Origin: Melitaea cinxia
Taxonomy: Eukaryota; Arthropoda; Insecta; Lepidoptera; Nymphalidae
Direction of reading: 5' to 3'
NCBI RefSeq assembly: GCF_905220565.1
Contig: NC_059406.1
Span: forward strand, 14,766,001-14,830,000
Length of the DNA stretch: 64,000 bases
Shown piece by piece: positions 1-10,517 of this stretch. The notes under the pieces were generated by a model, which saw only the letters and a program-made list of their open reading frames with translations, made no database searches and had not been told where the DNA came from. Positions within the stretch are counted from its first letter, which is position 1, and each line of letters opens with the position of its first letter. Made by a program: the position numbers and the translations under genes.

Positions 1-490
1 GATTTTTATAACAGAGTATTTTTTATGATAAAATTGTTTTCAAAAATAACCAAGAACTATATTAAAACAGCTCCATCAGTTAAATAAGAAACATCAGACG
101 CCTTAAAACGAAATTGGACGAAATTGGTTACCCGAAACTTGGCGCTAACTTCCGACGACCTTTTAATTAAATGAGCAGTTGTTAGCATCGTATTTTAATT
201 GTACCCCCACTCGTTTTCAGAGGAACAACTTCTTTTCGAACATTTTGTTTAGAATTTTTCAAATCAGATAACAAATTTGATAGTTTTAAATATCAAGACT
301 GAAAAATACAGATTGGTATAACAAATAATCAAAATAAAATTTAATGTCTACAGGCTCATCGGCAGGGTACTAATAAAGCTATCTGACGCAAAACGGTGTT
401 CAAGTAATAAAAAATTATGATATCATTTTCTTTTATACAATCAAACTGCACCTCATCAATCAGACATTACTGTGTATCTATGAATAAATA

Positions 491-1086
491 ATTGTGTTTG
501 CTCGCAAACGAAAAAAAAACCGACTTCAATTACATCGACGAGTAATACAACGTAGATCGACGAAAAATAGTCAAGTAACTACGCGTTATCAAAGATTACT
601 CAAAAAGTAGTTATCAGATCTCAATAAAATTTATATGTGACCAGATGACAAACATCAGCTTTCGATTAAATTAAAAATTATTAAAATCGGTACACCCAGT
701 AAAAAGTTATGGCGGATTTTCAAGAAGTTCCCTCGATTTCTCTGGGATCCCATCATCAGATCCTGGTTTTCGTATTATGGTACTAAACTAAGGATATCTT
801 CTTTCCAACAAAAAAAGAATTATCAAAATCGGTACATCCAGTAGAAAGTTATGTCGTATAATACAACGTAGGTCGACGAAAAAAGCGTCAAGTAAAAACA
901 CATTATTAGATATAACTCGAAAAGTAGTTGTTATATCTCAAATAAATTTAAATGGGACCAATTGGCACACAACACCTTTCGATTAAAAAAAATTGTCGAA
1001 ATCGGTCCACACGGTCAAAAGTTCTGATGTAACATACATAAAAAAAAATACAGTCGAATTGAGAACCTCCTCCTTTTTTGGAAGTC
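491..1086 (-). mobile_element. Copy 1 of hairpin-ended ~600-bp repeat (family D)
   Basis: This is a nearly full copy, reversed, of the repeat best seen at 46426-47031. It begins with the GTTTGCTCGCAAAC-type hairpin and an A-run, followed by AACCGACTTC at 518-527. It ends near GGAAGTC at about 1079-1086, the opposite end of the family. It has no coding capacity. The copy lies beyond the last visible exon of the serine protease homologue, so it may have separated that gene from lost 3' exons. The preceding 490 bases are AT-rich and show nothing I can name. Confidence 0.6.
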
Positions 1087-1433
1087 AATTTGAACAACGA
1101 CAAAGTGTTTAATTTGAGACTTATCCGCTCCAAGTCTAGACTTTAATTACATCGTAGATATCATTTCCATATTTCCATTACGCAGTTCTATGATATCTGA
1201 TCGCTTTAGTTACCAATTAGCAATATTATATATTTTCTTTAATTGTTTTATTATAATCAAATTATTGTTAATATCTTAAAATTTTCGAAAAATATCTTAA
1301 TGAGTTCTGTTGTTCGTCGTTACTTTGTATGTCGCACATATATGTAATATCGCTGTTTTGAAAATTTTAACAATAATTAACATATTCATTAAGCAAATTG
1401 AAATCGAACATCAGCTGATATGTTTAATCCATT

Positions 1434-4400
1434 TTAAATAAAGATTCTGTCTGAAAATTATTATGGTAGGTGTGTATTGTATGATGGTGCAAATTACCAG
1501 TGTTTTCCAAAATCCTGCCGAGGTCGATGAGGGCAATATCGGCGCTGGGATGGGCACGGACGGCTGCTACACCAGCTTCAGTCACCAGCTCGGGATGGAC
1601 AACGTTGAGAGCGCCATAACGAATCCAGATGAAACGATTGCTTGAAATCAAAATATACTTTATTCAAGTAAGTTTTTAAAGTGCTTTTGTATCGCTATTG
1701 TATAATAATTTGTTATTTTTTGCGAAAATACTCAAGTTTCGTGATTTTAATATACGACTAGAAACACAAAGGTTACAAACAAAATAATTCATATTATTAT
1801 TTAATTTGTTGATTATTTCTACAACGACGATGTGGAGCAGACTTTCAACATAGCTTTCTCAAGAACAGGAAAACTGTTACATAAAGTTTCATTTTAAAAT
1901 ATTCTCTTTTTTATATATATGACTAGGTCGGCAAACAAGCGTATGGCTCACTTGGTAGTAAGCGATTACCGTAGCTTATAGACGTCTGCAACACCAGAAA
2001 CATCGCAAGCGCGTTGCCGACCCTACCCCCATTCCCCCCCCCCCATGAGCTTTTGATTAATTTACGCATATACGTACTCCTGAACGCATCTAGCAGAAGT
2101 GATGACCCAGGATTGGTTGATGATGGAGCCGACGCATGATCTGAGTAGGCCGGCACCAGTGGAGGTGGCAAGACGCAAGTGTACGAGCCAAGGGTTCTCT
2201 CCGGATTGGGCAGGAGAAGACAGCGCTGTTAAAAGAATAAGATTAAGCATACAAAACCTACAGACGGGCTTCATAAATTTAGACTTTTGTCCAGTAACAG
2301 ACCGGTGCTATAAACTTAACTTTAACACATCAGTACATTACAGTACAAGACAAAATGAAATAGCGATTGTCGAATTCACTTGCATACGAGTCAGTCTTTA
2401 ATTATGTAAAATTTCCACTTTTTCGTTGTGTTTGTATTACTGGCCCTGACGCAAATTAATGAGAAATTTTTATAAAGGTATAGTTGCGCTCTCTGGAAAA
2501 TTTAGGTAGTGATAAGGACAGTAGTCCTTTAGTGGCCGTCTCCAAGGTTAATGGTAAGAAACTTTTTATAATTTTTTAAATAATATTTTTATCGGCTTAT
2601 AATATATTTTCATTATGTACGTAATCCATAATTAAAGAATTTATGTCAAATAATCGTAAGTAAATAACAAAAAATTTACTCAAATTATTGATAAAAAACG
2701 TAATTTCTTGTTTTAATACGACTCTTTAAATATTTTTTGTAGTTGTTATTTTTAAATGATGATTAAATGTAAAAGTGATTAGTAATAAAAATAAAATGAT
2801 TTAAAGATTTCATATTTTGTGCTTTTTTTTCATTATCAACTTACATGCTACGCCATAGCTGCGAGCCTGAAACAAAGAAAGTATTTAATTAGAAAAAGCA
2901 ATACAGAAGAATAATTCCAGTAATCTAAGCATTGTATAAGTCACTAACATTATGTCCGTGGCTTTACCCGCAAAGATTACATGATTTTTAACCGACTTCA
3001 AAATAAGGAGGAGGTTCTCAACTCGACTGTAGTTTTATGTGTATAAATTTTTACAGGGTGGAGTGATTTTAATTTTAAAAAAATATTCGTAGGCTGGTGC
3101 TTGTCACAAGGTCTTATTTAAATTTGATCAACATCTGATACCTCTATACCTCTGGTACCTTCTCTTATGAGGAAAGGAACATTTTATTTTAATACCTATT
3201 TTTCAAAAGTCTATATACCTATATAGCTATAGTCTATGTTCCCACTCGTTAATATGAAAAAAAATTAGCCTAAAGCCTTTGTCGGTAAATGGGCTATCAA
3301 ACACAAAAAAAATCAATTCAAACCAGTATTTCTGAAATTAGTGTGTTTAAACAAGCAAACAAATAAACAAACTTTTCAACTTTATAATATCAGTATAGGT
3401 AATGCGTATTGTGCTGCATATGCGTCATGTCCGAAATAAAAAAAATATTATCATTTTTAGACTCAAATTAAAATTTACTTCGCTCATAATAGAACTTAAA
3501 TATTTTCCTTTAGTTCGTGATTAGGTTGTTTTGTCTTTAAAAGTTTCTTTCTTTTGAAAGAGATTCCACTTCCACTTCAACCTATCTCAGTCCACTGCTG
3601 GACATAGGCCTCCACAAGCTCGCGCCAAAATAACGTGAACTCATGTGTGTTGCCCATAGTCACCACGCTGGGCAGGCGGGTTGGTGACCGAAGGGCTGGC
3701 TTTGTCGCACCGAAGACGCTCAAGAAAGAGATTCGCTCATCGATTATATTTTCGTTTGACAATTTATCTTATTATTTTTAATAAATTTAAAATTTTACCA
3801 ATATTTACCAAAACTTATTATCCTGCCCTCTTAGGTTATACCTATGGTCGAATTATTATTAAGTATGGATGAATTAGTTATGTGATAAACACTATTTAAT
3901 TTTTGTAAAAAGTGTGAAATCAGCAAAGATAATAACCATTAATTAATTTAACTCGTGATAGATACGCGTTTTATCATTATAATTACTTAAAATAATCCAC
4001 TGATTAGATGAAGGCCACGAATATTAGTTTTTAATAAGAATTAAGTATGTACGAGTATATTCAACTAAATGATATGTTAATAATATCTTGTAAATTTCAA
4101 AATTTAATCATAGTCGTAACTTTTTTTTTGTTAACATGAAAGTTGAAACAAAAACTTTTTATTTTTATTTTTACTGACTAAATGTGTTACATTACGACGA
4201 CTACTCAAAAAGACTTTCGGTTACAGATTTAGAAGGGATTTATCATATTTCATTACTATATTTGAAATTTAAGAATTAGTAAGTGATAATAAAGATTTGT
4301 GAATAATAACTCACTTAAATATACGCGTGAAATTGGTCCATGCAACTGATACAGACCATTAGAAATGGATAACATATCCAACGCATTTCCACAAAGTGTT

Positions 4401-6435
4401 TTTTTATTGCTTCCGGGCAATTTAACTTGAAAACAATAAATAAAACACTTACTTGTGTGCTTTATTGATTGTAATCTATTTATTTTGCGTAAATGATATT
4501 AATGGAGCAGGCATAACTAATTTTAGCTTACTTCGAAATTATTAAAAAAAGTTTGTAAGAGTGTGAAGTAACTTCTTACTTGTGTACATAAGTATATGAA
4601 CGCACGTAAGAAGTTATACTTCATTGGCTAGCTAACTTCACGTTGCTAACTTCTTCTTCGTTGACTAGATAACTCCAGGGTGTCGGTTTTTTGGCGACGG
4701 TGTGCGCGCGCATTGTAAAAATTTACTCTCATAATTTTTCCTAACGTGCCAAAACATGTATAACTTCAAAAATATTGATTCATGGCGGAGTGCTAGATTA
4801 CAAATTCAAACGAAATATTTTCTCAGAACATTATCATTACCTTAAAAATACTATCAAATAATATAAGTACCTATTACATGATGAAGTTACGAAAACAAAT
4901 AATTTGGCAATTTGTAAATATAAAAAAAATACTATTATTACAAAAACAAAACTTATGATTTGCACATAAATTGAAATAGTGAAATCGATAACGTAAATTA
5001 TTATTATCAACTTTTAAGACCGATTAAATAACATTATCTTGCCTTACGTTTGACACTCGTAATAACTAAAAAATAATTAATAACGTATATACATATTAAA
5101 TATTTTCTATAAAATACAATAGTTATAACTACTAACTGTATATAGAAACTGTTATAAAAACTCAAATTCGTGAGCAGATTATTTGTAAAGATGTGCCATT
5201 TCCTTGTAGACGATCAATCCTCAGTTTTCTCGCACCTGACTCTTTAAACGCAATTTAATGGCTCATAAACATGGGGTCATTGATCTCGTGCTCTAGCTTG
5301 GTCATGTATTACTTAAAAACTCGGTAAATGGGTAAGCGTTACATAAGTAATAGCGAATAATCGAGGGAAAAAACTACCCGTTATATGTATATATATTAAA
5401 CTAGCTGACCCGGCGAACTTCGTATCGCCTAACACAAACTTTATCGTATGGTATTAAAGTTCAAATTGACTTTTAAGTATTATCACAAATCTTTTGTATG
5501 GGAGTATAGAAAAGTGTTGTTTTTAGACTTTTTCAGGAAATTTAAAATATTTTTTTTTTTAGAATTTTTCTCTCCGTAAGAACCATCCTCGTACTTCAAG
5601 GAATATTTTAAAAAAAGAATTAACGAAATCAGTCCAACCGTTCTCGAGTTTTGCGCTTAGCAACACATTCAGCGACTCATTTTTATATTATAGATATATA
5701 TTAAATATAATATTAAATATATATGAATTATATATTATGTCAATTCAATATTTATATGTAATTACATAAGACTAATAGGATCAAAGGCATACACTATATA
5801 CGTCAGAATGAAGTAAATTAGACGAAACATTATCAGTAATTATGAACTTTTGGCTTTATTTTTACATTAATATCCTTAACAGAAATGTAAAATATTTGGA
5901 GTAGGAACATATTTTTATTTACTTTATGTAAGGTAGTAATTTTTTATATTGATTAAATATTAAAAACATAAAACGAAGTATATCAAAGCTTAAGCATAAC
6001 TGACTCAACTTACTTGCAAAGCTTAGACAGCTACGCAGAAGAAACGATGACCACATAGGTACTTATATAATTATATAACGCTATATAGGTAGCTAGCATA
6101 GCCTTAAAATATATTTGAGATAGTTAAACAGCAAAATCCATAATTTAGTCATATTTTAGTACACAGTGTTTTCTTTTTTTCTTTTCTTTTTTTTTTTACT
6201 AATTTCCGATTCAAATTTTAACAAACTTTTTGCTGAAACAACGTTTATTATTTCAGAAAGACTTATTTTTATTTTTTATTTTAGTTATTTTCATTATAGT
6301 TTGTTGTTACAGGATAATTATTTTGATGTAATTTTTCTTTGCGTAACTTAGTAAATAAATAAAAAAATCTAGTAAAAACAATTTTACCTGCACTGCAGCT
6401 GCAAAGCACAATAAAGCCAAACCGAAAACCTTCAT
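1434..6435 (-). CDS. Secreted serine protease homologue (trypsin fold, His lost), truncated
   Basis: Five exons join in phase: 6388-6435, 2845-2866 (22 nt), 2078-2225, 1498-1640 and 1434-1450. They give 378 nt, 125 residues plus stop. Residues 1-18 form a signal peptide (MKVFGLALLCFAAA), so the product is probably secreted. Residues 35-72 match the start of a chymotrypsin-like fold, with a Cys54/Cys70 pair of the Cys42-Cys58 type. The TAAHC motif reads TSARC (Arg69), so the catalytic His is gone; no R-IVGG activation site is present. The Asp motif is kept as ADIALIDL (Asp107). The reading then continues NTDRI, as in this family, and meets TAA four residues later, so the Ser195 lobe is missing. 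Such non-catalytic homologues often act as cofactors in melanisation or digestion (family knowledge). The alternative is a pseudogene. The exon chain is strongly supported by splice phases; exon 5 is less sure. Confidence 0.72.
1926..2045 (+). repeat. Family A dispersed repeat, partial copy
   Basis: It carries the family A core (GGCAAACAAGCGTATGGCTC, then AGCGATTACCGTAGCTTATA and ATCGCAAGCGCGTTGCCGAC) and ends in a C-run at about 2034-2044. It lies in the intron between exons 3 and 4 of the serine protease homologue, about 30 bp past the exon 3 donor. Confidence 0.7.
2226..2844. other. Intron 2 of the serine protease homologue
   Basis: AT-rich intron between the microexon and exon 3. On the minus strand it ends in a pyrimidine tract and CAG at 2226-2241, a strong acceptor. 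I see no other feature in it. Confidence 0.5.
2845..2866 (-). CDS. 22-nt microexon of the serine protease homologue
   Basis: On the minus strand a TTTCAG acceptor is followed by 22 nt encoding ARSYGVA plus one base, then a consensus GTAAGT donor. Its phases (0 in, 1 out) fit exactly between the signal-peptide exon at 6388-6435 and exon 3 at 2225, where T plus CG makes a Ser codon. Confidence 0.65.
2985..3060 (+). repeat. Family D end fragment
   Basis: AACCGACTTCAAAATAAGGAGGAGGTTCTC-like start of family D, followed by CGACTGTA. Only this end is present. The following 500 bases are AT-rich with nothing I can name. Confidence 0.5.
3572..3730 (-). repeat. Family B dispersed repeat, partial reverse copy
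   Basis: Reverse complement of the 3' half of family B: it contains CAGTCCACTGCTGGACATAG, then CATAGTCACCACGCTGGGCA and the stretch around GGCTGGCTTTGTCGCACC. It lies in intron 1 of the serine protease homologue. Confidence 0.7.
3735..5400. other. AT-rich intronic DNA, no gene seen
   Basis: This is part of intron 1 of the serine protease homologue. The only structure noted is at about 4560-4680, where several near-copies of AACTTCTTACT/AAGAAGTTA in both orientations suggest a small decayed repeat. I see no coding signal. Confidence 0.4.
5401..5700 (+). repeat. Dispersed repeat starting TAGCTGACCCGGCGAACTTC
   Basis: It begins with the CTAGCTGACCCGGCGAACTTCG-type head common in insect genomes and ends with an AGTCCAACCGTTCTCGAG block and TTATATTATAGAT. 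It resembles the repeats at 7386-7500 and 57982-58310, which have CCGGCTTCGCACGGGT heads. An AT-only stretch follows to about 5760. Confidence 0.5.
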
Positions 6436-6625
6436 CTTCGAACAGGGAACAATGAACCACTAAACGATTTCCAGCTAATTAACGCGTACTAATTAACCAT
6501 TTATCAGTGGTTATCACTTACGTCAGAGATTATTATTATTTTAACAAATTTTTTCGAGTGTAAAATGTTTAATCCATTAAAAGTACAATCTATAGATATT
6601 ATTTAATCGTAATATCTATAGTGTA
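6436..6625 (-). promoter_or_regulatory. Putative promoter of the serine protease homologue
   Basis: This is the 190 bp upstream of the signal-peptide ATG. It contains two GATA motifs on the minus strand (GATAACC and GATAAAT, + strand about 6501-6519), typical of insect gut and fat-body promoters. It also contains a perfect 12-bp inverted repeat (CTATAGATATTA at 6590-6601, its reverse complement at 6610-6621). No clear TATA box is visible. Assignment rests on position only. Confidence 0.3.
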
Positions 6626-6734
6626 TCAGTTATGTTGACGCTAAGCAAGAAAGTAATATGTTTGTACGGAATTCTATTTCATTGGAGTTTATTTTTTAAG
6701 AACTTATAACGATAAAAGGCGTATGGAATCAATA

Positions 6735-7910
6735 ATTGTGTTTGCTCACAATCGAAAAAAAAAACGACATCAGTTACATCGACCGTAATGCAATACAATA
6801 CCGCGCATCTTAAGTTCGGTTATGGAAATAATCTTTGGAGGAAGCTAGACCTGATTTACGGTTGTAGGCAGACCCTGGCCATTTCGATTTACCGTCCTAT
6901 GAAGTAAAATAATAAGCAATGAAATTTCATATGAAAATTTGACTGGTCTTTTTTCCAGCCCGTTGTTCCATTATTTCATAAAATAATCAAAATAATCAAG
7001 GGAAATATCCGGAATACATTTCCGCTAACCCTTTCTTAGGCCATTCTATAATTCCATAAAATTATCGAGTATTTTGGCTGAAGAATGCCTATGGTAGGCA
7101 TACAACGGTGGATCCGCTCTTGTATTAAAAAATACGTATATAGTTATGTAGATACAGATCATGTGACAGATGGAATGACAGGTGAGAAAATTTCTAACAA
7201 TAAAAGCGTTGACTTTTGTTTCAAAAGGAACCCTACCAACTTATAATCACAGCCTTAGATAGAGATTTTATTAAGGGGGGGGAGGGCGTTCGTGAATCTT
7301 GTACTTACTTTTTTGCCACACCAGCTAGGATTTTTGTCATAGTATCTACTTACCTCTCATATCCCGAAAAATAACCAGCACTTTATAGTTAACTAGCGAC
7401 TCGCTCCGGCTTCGCACGGGTATAAAATATAATTATAGCCTATGTCATTCACTGAAAAAATGATTAAAATCGATCCAGTAGTTTTGATTTATTCATTACT
7501 GCCCGTGGGCCCGCACGCGTTAACTTTAGAGTAAAAGCCGGCCGGAACCGCCGCAAACGCTACGTACCGCAATTTATAAATCTGTAATATCTTCGAAAAT
7601 ATTCATTTAAATCATATGCCGTAAAGGGCCATATAGATCTATATTAAATCAACAATGTATTTAAGGTATTTAATTAGATAAGGATAAATCCTGTATTGGT
7701 TAAAATAGCTTTGAATATTAGCCATTATTTGTCGTAAAAGTAAATGACAAAAAAATGTTATTGTGGGGTATCCATAAGAGATAGACATATACCATAGCAG
7801 AGTTTTTTGTAGACCTTTTCAATGTGTACAATACTTAGTACATTATTTTGATAAATTTCGTAGGGTTCAGGCTGCGTTTGCAATGTAAGCGGAAAAAATG
7901 TAATTATTTA
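6735..7910. other. Repeat-derived DNA without a gene
   Basis: The first 70 bp are a decayed family D end (TGTGTTTGCTCAC then CATCGACCGTAA). At 7386-7500 there is a short CCGGCTTCGCACGGGT repeat. The remainder is AT-rich with no coding signal I can support. Confidence 0.4.
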
Positions 7911-8689
7911 CGACATCGGCCATTCTCCGATTAGCAAATTTTTCGTGTCCGGGCTTGTTTAAACCGTAATATCATCATATTCAATCATGCACTTTTTTAT
8001 ATATTTTAGATAGCATCCGTACCTAGCTGTAAAAGAAATATTGGCTTCTGTTTTAAGTAATTAAGACGAAATTAATTTAACTTATGTTCAAAAAACCTCT
8101 GTTCTCTAATTACCGTGGCGTGTCCGCACACCAATTTAATCTTAAAACTTGCTTGTAATTTTTATAGCGTATAGATTTACTTTGATCCATTCAACGTTTT
8201 AAACGATATTAAGCAGCGTGTATCGCATAACAAAATATCAACTCAATAGAACCAGTCTACAAATAATTATTATGAAGTAATCGTATGTCCAATGGAAACT
8301 TCTAATTACCGTAACATCTGCTGTTCTCGAGTGCACATCCCTAAATAAAAGTATTTGGCACATCACTACCGTACGCATCGCGTCTCCTCAGTGTGTACCG
8401 AGGTCCATCAGCAGTTGTATGACTCTCATGTTAGTGTACCGCCAATGAAGCACGTGAGTATATAATTACCGTAGCCTTGGTTAAAAACTTTTCTAATTAC
8501 CGTTGTTCTTATTTTAATACTAGATTTTTAAGATAGACCCAAGTTGATCATGTAAATGAAGACAGTACTTTGGCCTCCGTACGTTGTAATAAGCTAGAAT
8601 TTGTATACTGTGTCGGTTTTAAACATTTTTATGAAAATTTATCGTTTTCTAATTACCGTATACTAATTACCATATGTTTATAATTACCG

Positions 8690-9830
8690 TTGTATGAAAA
8701 AGTAATACTTGTTTACCGCGGTTTTCGTAGATTATTATTATTACTGTCCGTAAATATGTCTATATTCATCAAATTATTAGTTTATAAGATAGGAAAACCT
8801 AAAAAGACCAAAGAGGAAGTTAAAGAAAATAGAAGGCTTGCCGCGCGACAATGCCGAGAACGAATTAAAAATGCCCCTTTTTGTATTAGCAATCAAAAAA
8901 AAAATAAAGGATAAAGAAGGGTACAATAAAAAAATAAAAAAATACTGCCTATCTGCGAAATGTCACCAAAAGCCGGAAGAAAACTCAAAAAAGAAGTAGA
9001 GAAAATTTCAGAGCTTACTATAAAAGACAAAAGGAAAAGGGAAAATTGAAAACTATCGAGGAAGAAGTGACCTTAGATATAGAGGTGCTTGATAACAATA
9101 TAACAGATCCTCTTGAAACTTTGTCACACCACATCTCAATGATTTATGATACTCGCTGCGCTAAAAAGTACACTAAAAGAGTACAAATTGTCCCGAAAAT
9201 CCCAAATCAAAAAAAGAAGATAATCAGCAAGACGAAATTTTTCTGCAGTCAACTTCTTTTGAAAAAGAATTAGTTCCCTTGAAAAAGACACCAAATTTTA
9301 AACCTTCTTTAACTACATCAACGCCGCGTCCATCTAGTGCTCTGTCATCATCTTCTACTGAAAGTATGTTATTTTATTATTAATTAATAATGAGCATTTG
9401 ACCGAAAATAAAGATACAAGTGTGAATATTACGGAACGAGCGTCTTCCTTGTGTTCAACACCAACTTCACCAACTTCACCATCTTCAAAGATAACTGTCG
9501 AGAAACCGATACGTAAAAAAATCTCACTCTTATTGTTATTTAGAAGGCATGTATAGAAAACAAATAAAGAAATGTCATATTTGAGACAAAACAATAGAGC
9601 TAAGAAGAGCAAAAGAAAAGTACAGGAAGCAAGCATTAAGACTGAAATATAAAACACGCTACATCCAAAACCAAAACAAAGTCATGATAAAGAAATAGAA
9701 CCAAAGTATTTACATAATAATAATATAGGGACTACTGTAGAGAAAACCAAACAAGACGTCCAAATTTTTGTAGAGCAAGATGAGAACAGTCGCATTTGTC
9801 CTGGCAAGAGAGAATATATTTCAAGAAAAA
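8690..9830 (+). pseudogene. Decayed transposase-like reading frame
   Basis: Fragments in several frames encode Lys/Arg-rich stretches (ENRRLAARQCRERIKN at about 8826-8874; KAGRKLKKEVEKISELTIKD at about 8970-9030). Near 9760-9825 another frame reads VQIFVEQDENSRICPGKREY, a motif common in a group of insect transposon proteins. Stops and frameshifts are frequent. The RRLAARQCRERI stretch resembles a bZIP basic region, but the context argues for a transposon protein and not a host factor. Confidence 0.5.
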
Positions 9831-10090
9831 CGTGGTGTGAACTCATGTGCCTTGTCTTGCCCATAGTCACCACGCTGGGCAGGTGGATTGGAGACCGCAG
9901 GGCTGGCTTTGTTGCACCTAAGACGCTGCTGCCCGTCTTCGGCCTGTGTATTTCAAAACCAGTAGTTGGATGATTATCCCGCCATCGGTCGGTACTTCCA
10001 AGTTCCAGGGTGGTAGTGGAACTGTGTAATCCCTTAGTCACCTCTTACGATACTCACGGGAAGAGAGGGAGTGGCTATATTCTTACTGCC
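9830..10090 (-). repeat. Family B repeat nested in the DNA transposon
   Basis: Reverse copy of most of family B: it runs from GTGAACTCATGTGCC through CCACGCTGGGCAGG, AGACGCTGCTGCCCGTCTTC and GATGATTATCCCGCCATCGG to CACGGGAAGAGAGGGAGTGG and TACTGCCGTAACCACAC. It interrupts the transposon after the CPGKREY motif and before the last two TAATTACCGT copies. Confidence 0.75.
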
Positions 10091-10517
10091 GTAACCACAC
10101 AGCATATTTTCTAATTACCGTTACATTAAATATAAAAATTTTCTAATTACCGTAACCATAATTTTTTTAAGTCTCATTATCTAGAAAACTACAATTAACT
10201 GGTACATGCCAAATTAATTATTGAATTCGTATTTTTGATTTGTTTCATATTTTAATTTGTTTAAGTCAAATCAGTGAAAAATAAAAAACGTCACGGTAAT
10301 TAGGCAAAGAACGCCGAATTGGAGAATGACCGACATCACATTACAAACCTCAAAAATAACAGTATTTCTCCACTATTCAATGGATGTTATTATACATATA
10401 AACCTTCCTCTTCAATCACTCTATCTATTAAAAGAAATTGCATCAAAATCCGTTGCGTAGTTTTAAATATTTAAGCATACATGATGTCGTCCACACCGTA
10501 TCCGGTGACGGCGACTC

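Larger units (their letters stand above)
7913..10335. mobile_element. Decayed DNA transposon with TAATTACCGT subterminal repeats
   Basis: Imperfect terminal inverted repeats of about 22-24 bp: CGGCCATTCTCCGATTAGC-type at about 7917-7935 and its reverse complement at about 10312-10331. Both sides are flanked by ACAT, a possible 4-bp target duplication. TAATTACCGT occurs at 8107, 8303, 8463, 8494, 8650, 8681, 10112 and 10144 (with TAATTACCAT at 8664), and inverted at 10293. Clustered subterminal copies are typical of transposase binding sites. The interior holds transposase remains and a nested family B copy. The superfamily is not identified. Confidence 0.6.

Noticed and set aside
2099..2401. 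Plus-strand open frame of 100 codons
   Set aside because: Antisense shadow of exon 3 of the serine protease homologue.
6166..6351. Phe-rich plus-strand frame
   Set aside because: Translation of T-rich DNA; antisense to the intron of the protease homologue.
8690..8914. bZIP-like basic region (NRRLAARQCRERIKN) as a host transcription factor
   Set aside because: It lies inside a decayed transposon with subterminal repeats, lacks a leucine zipper, and stops and frameshifts follow.
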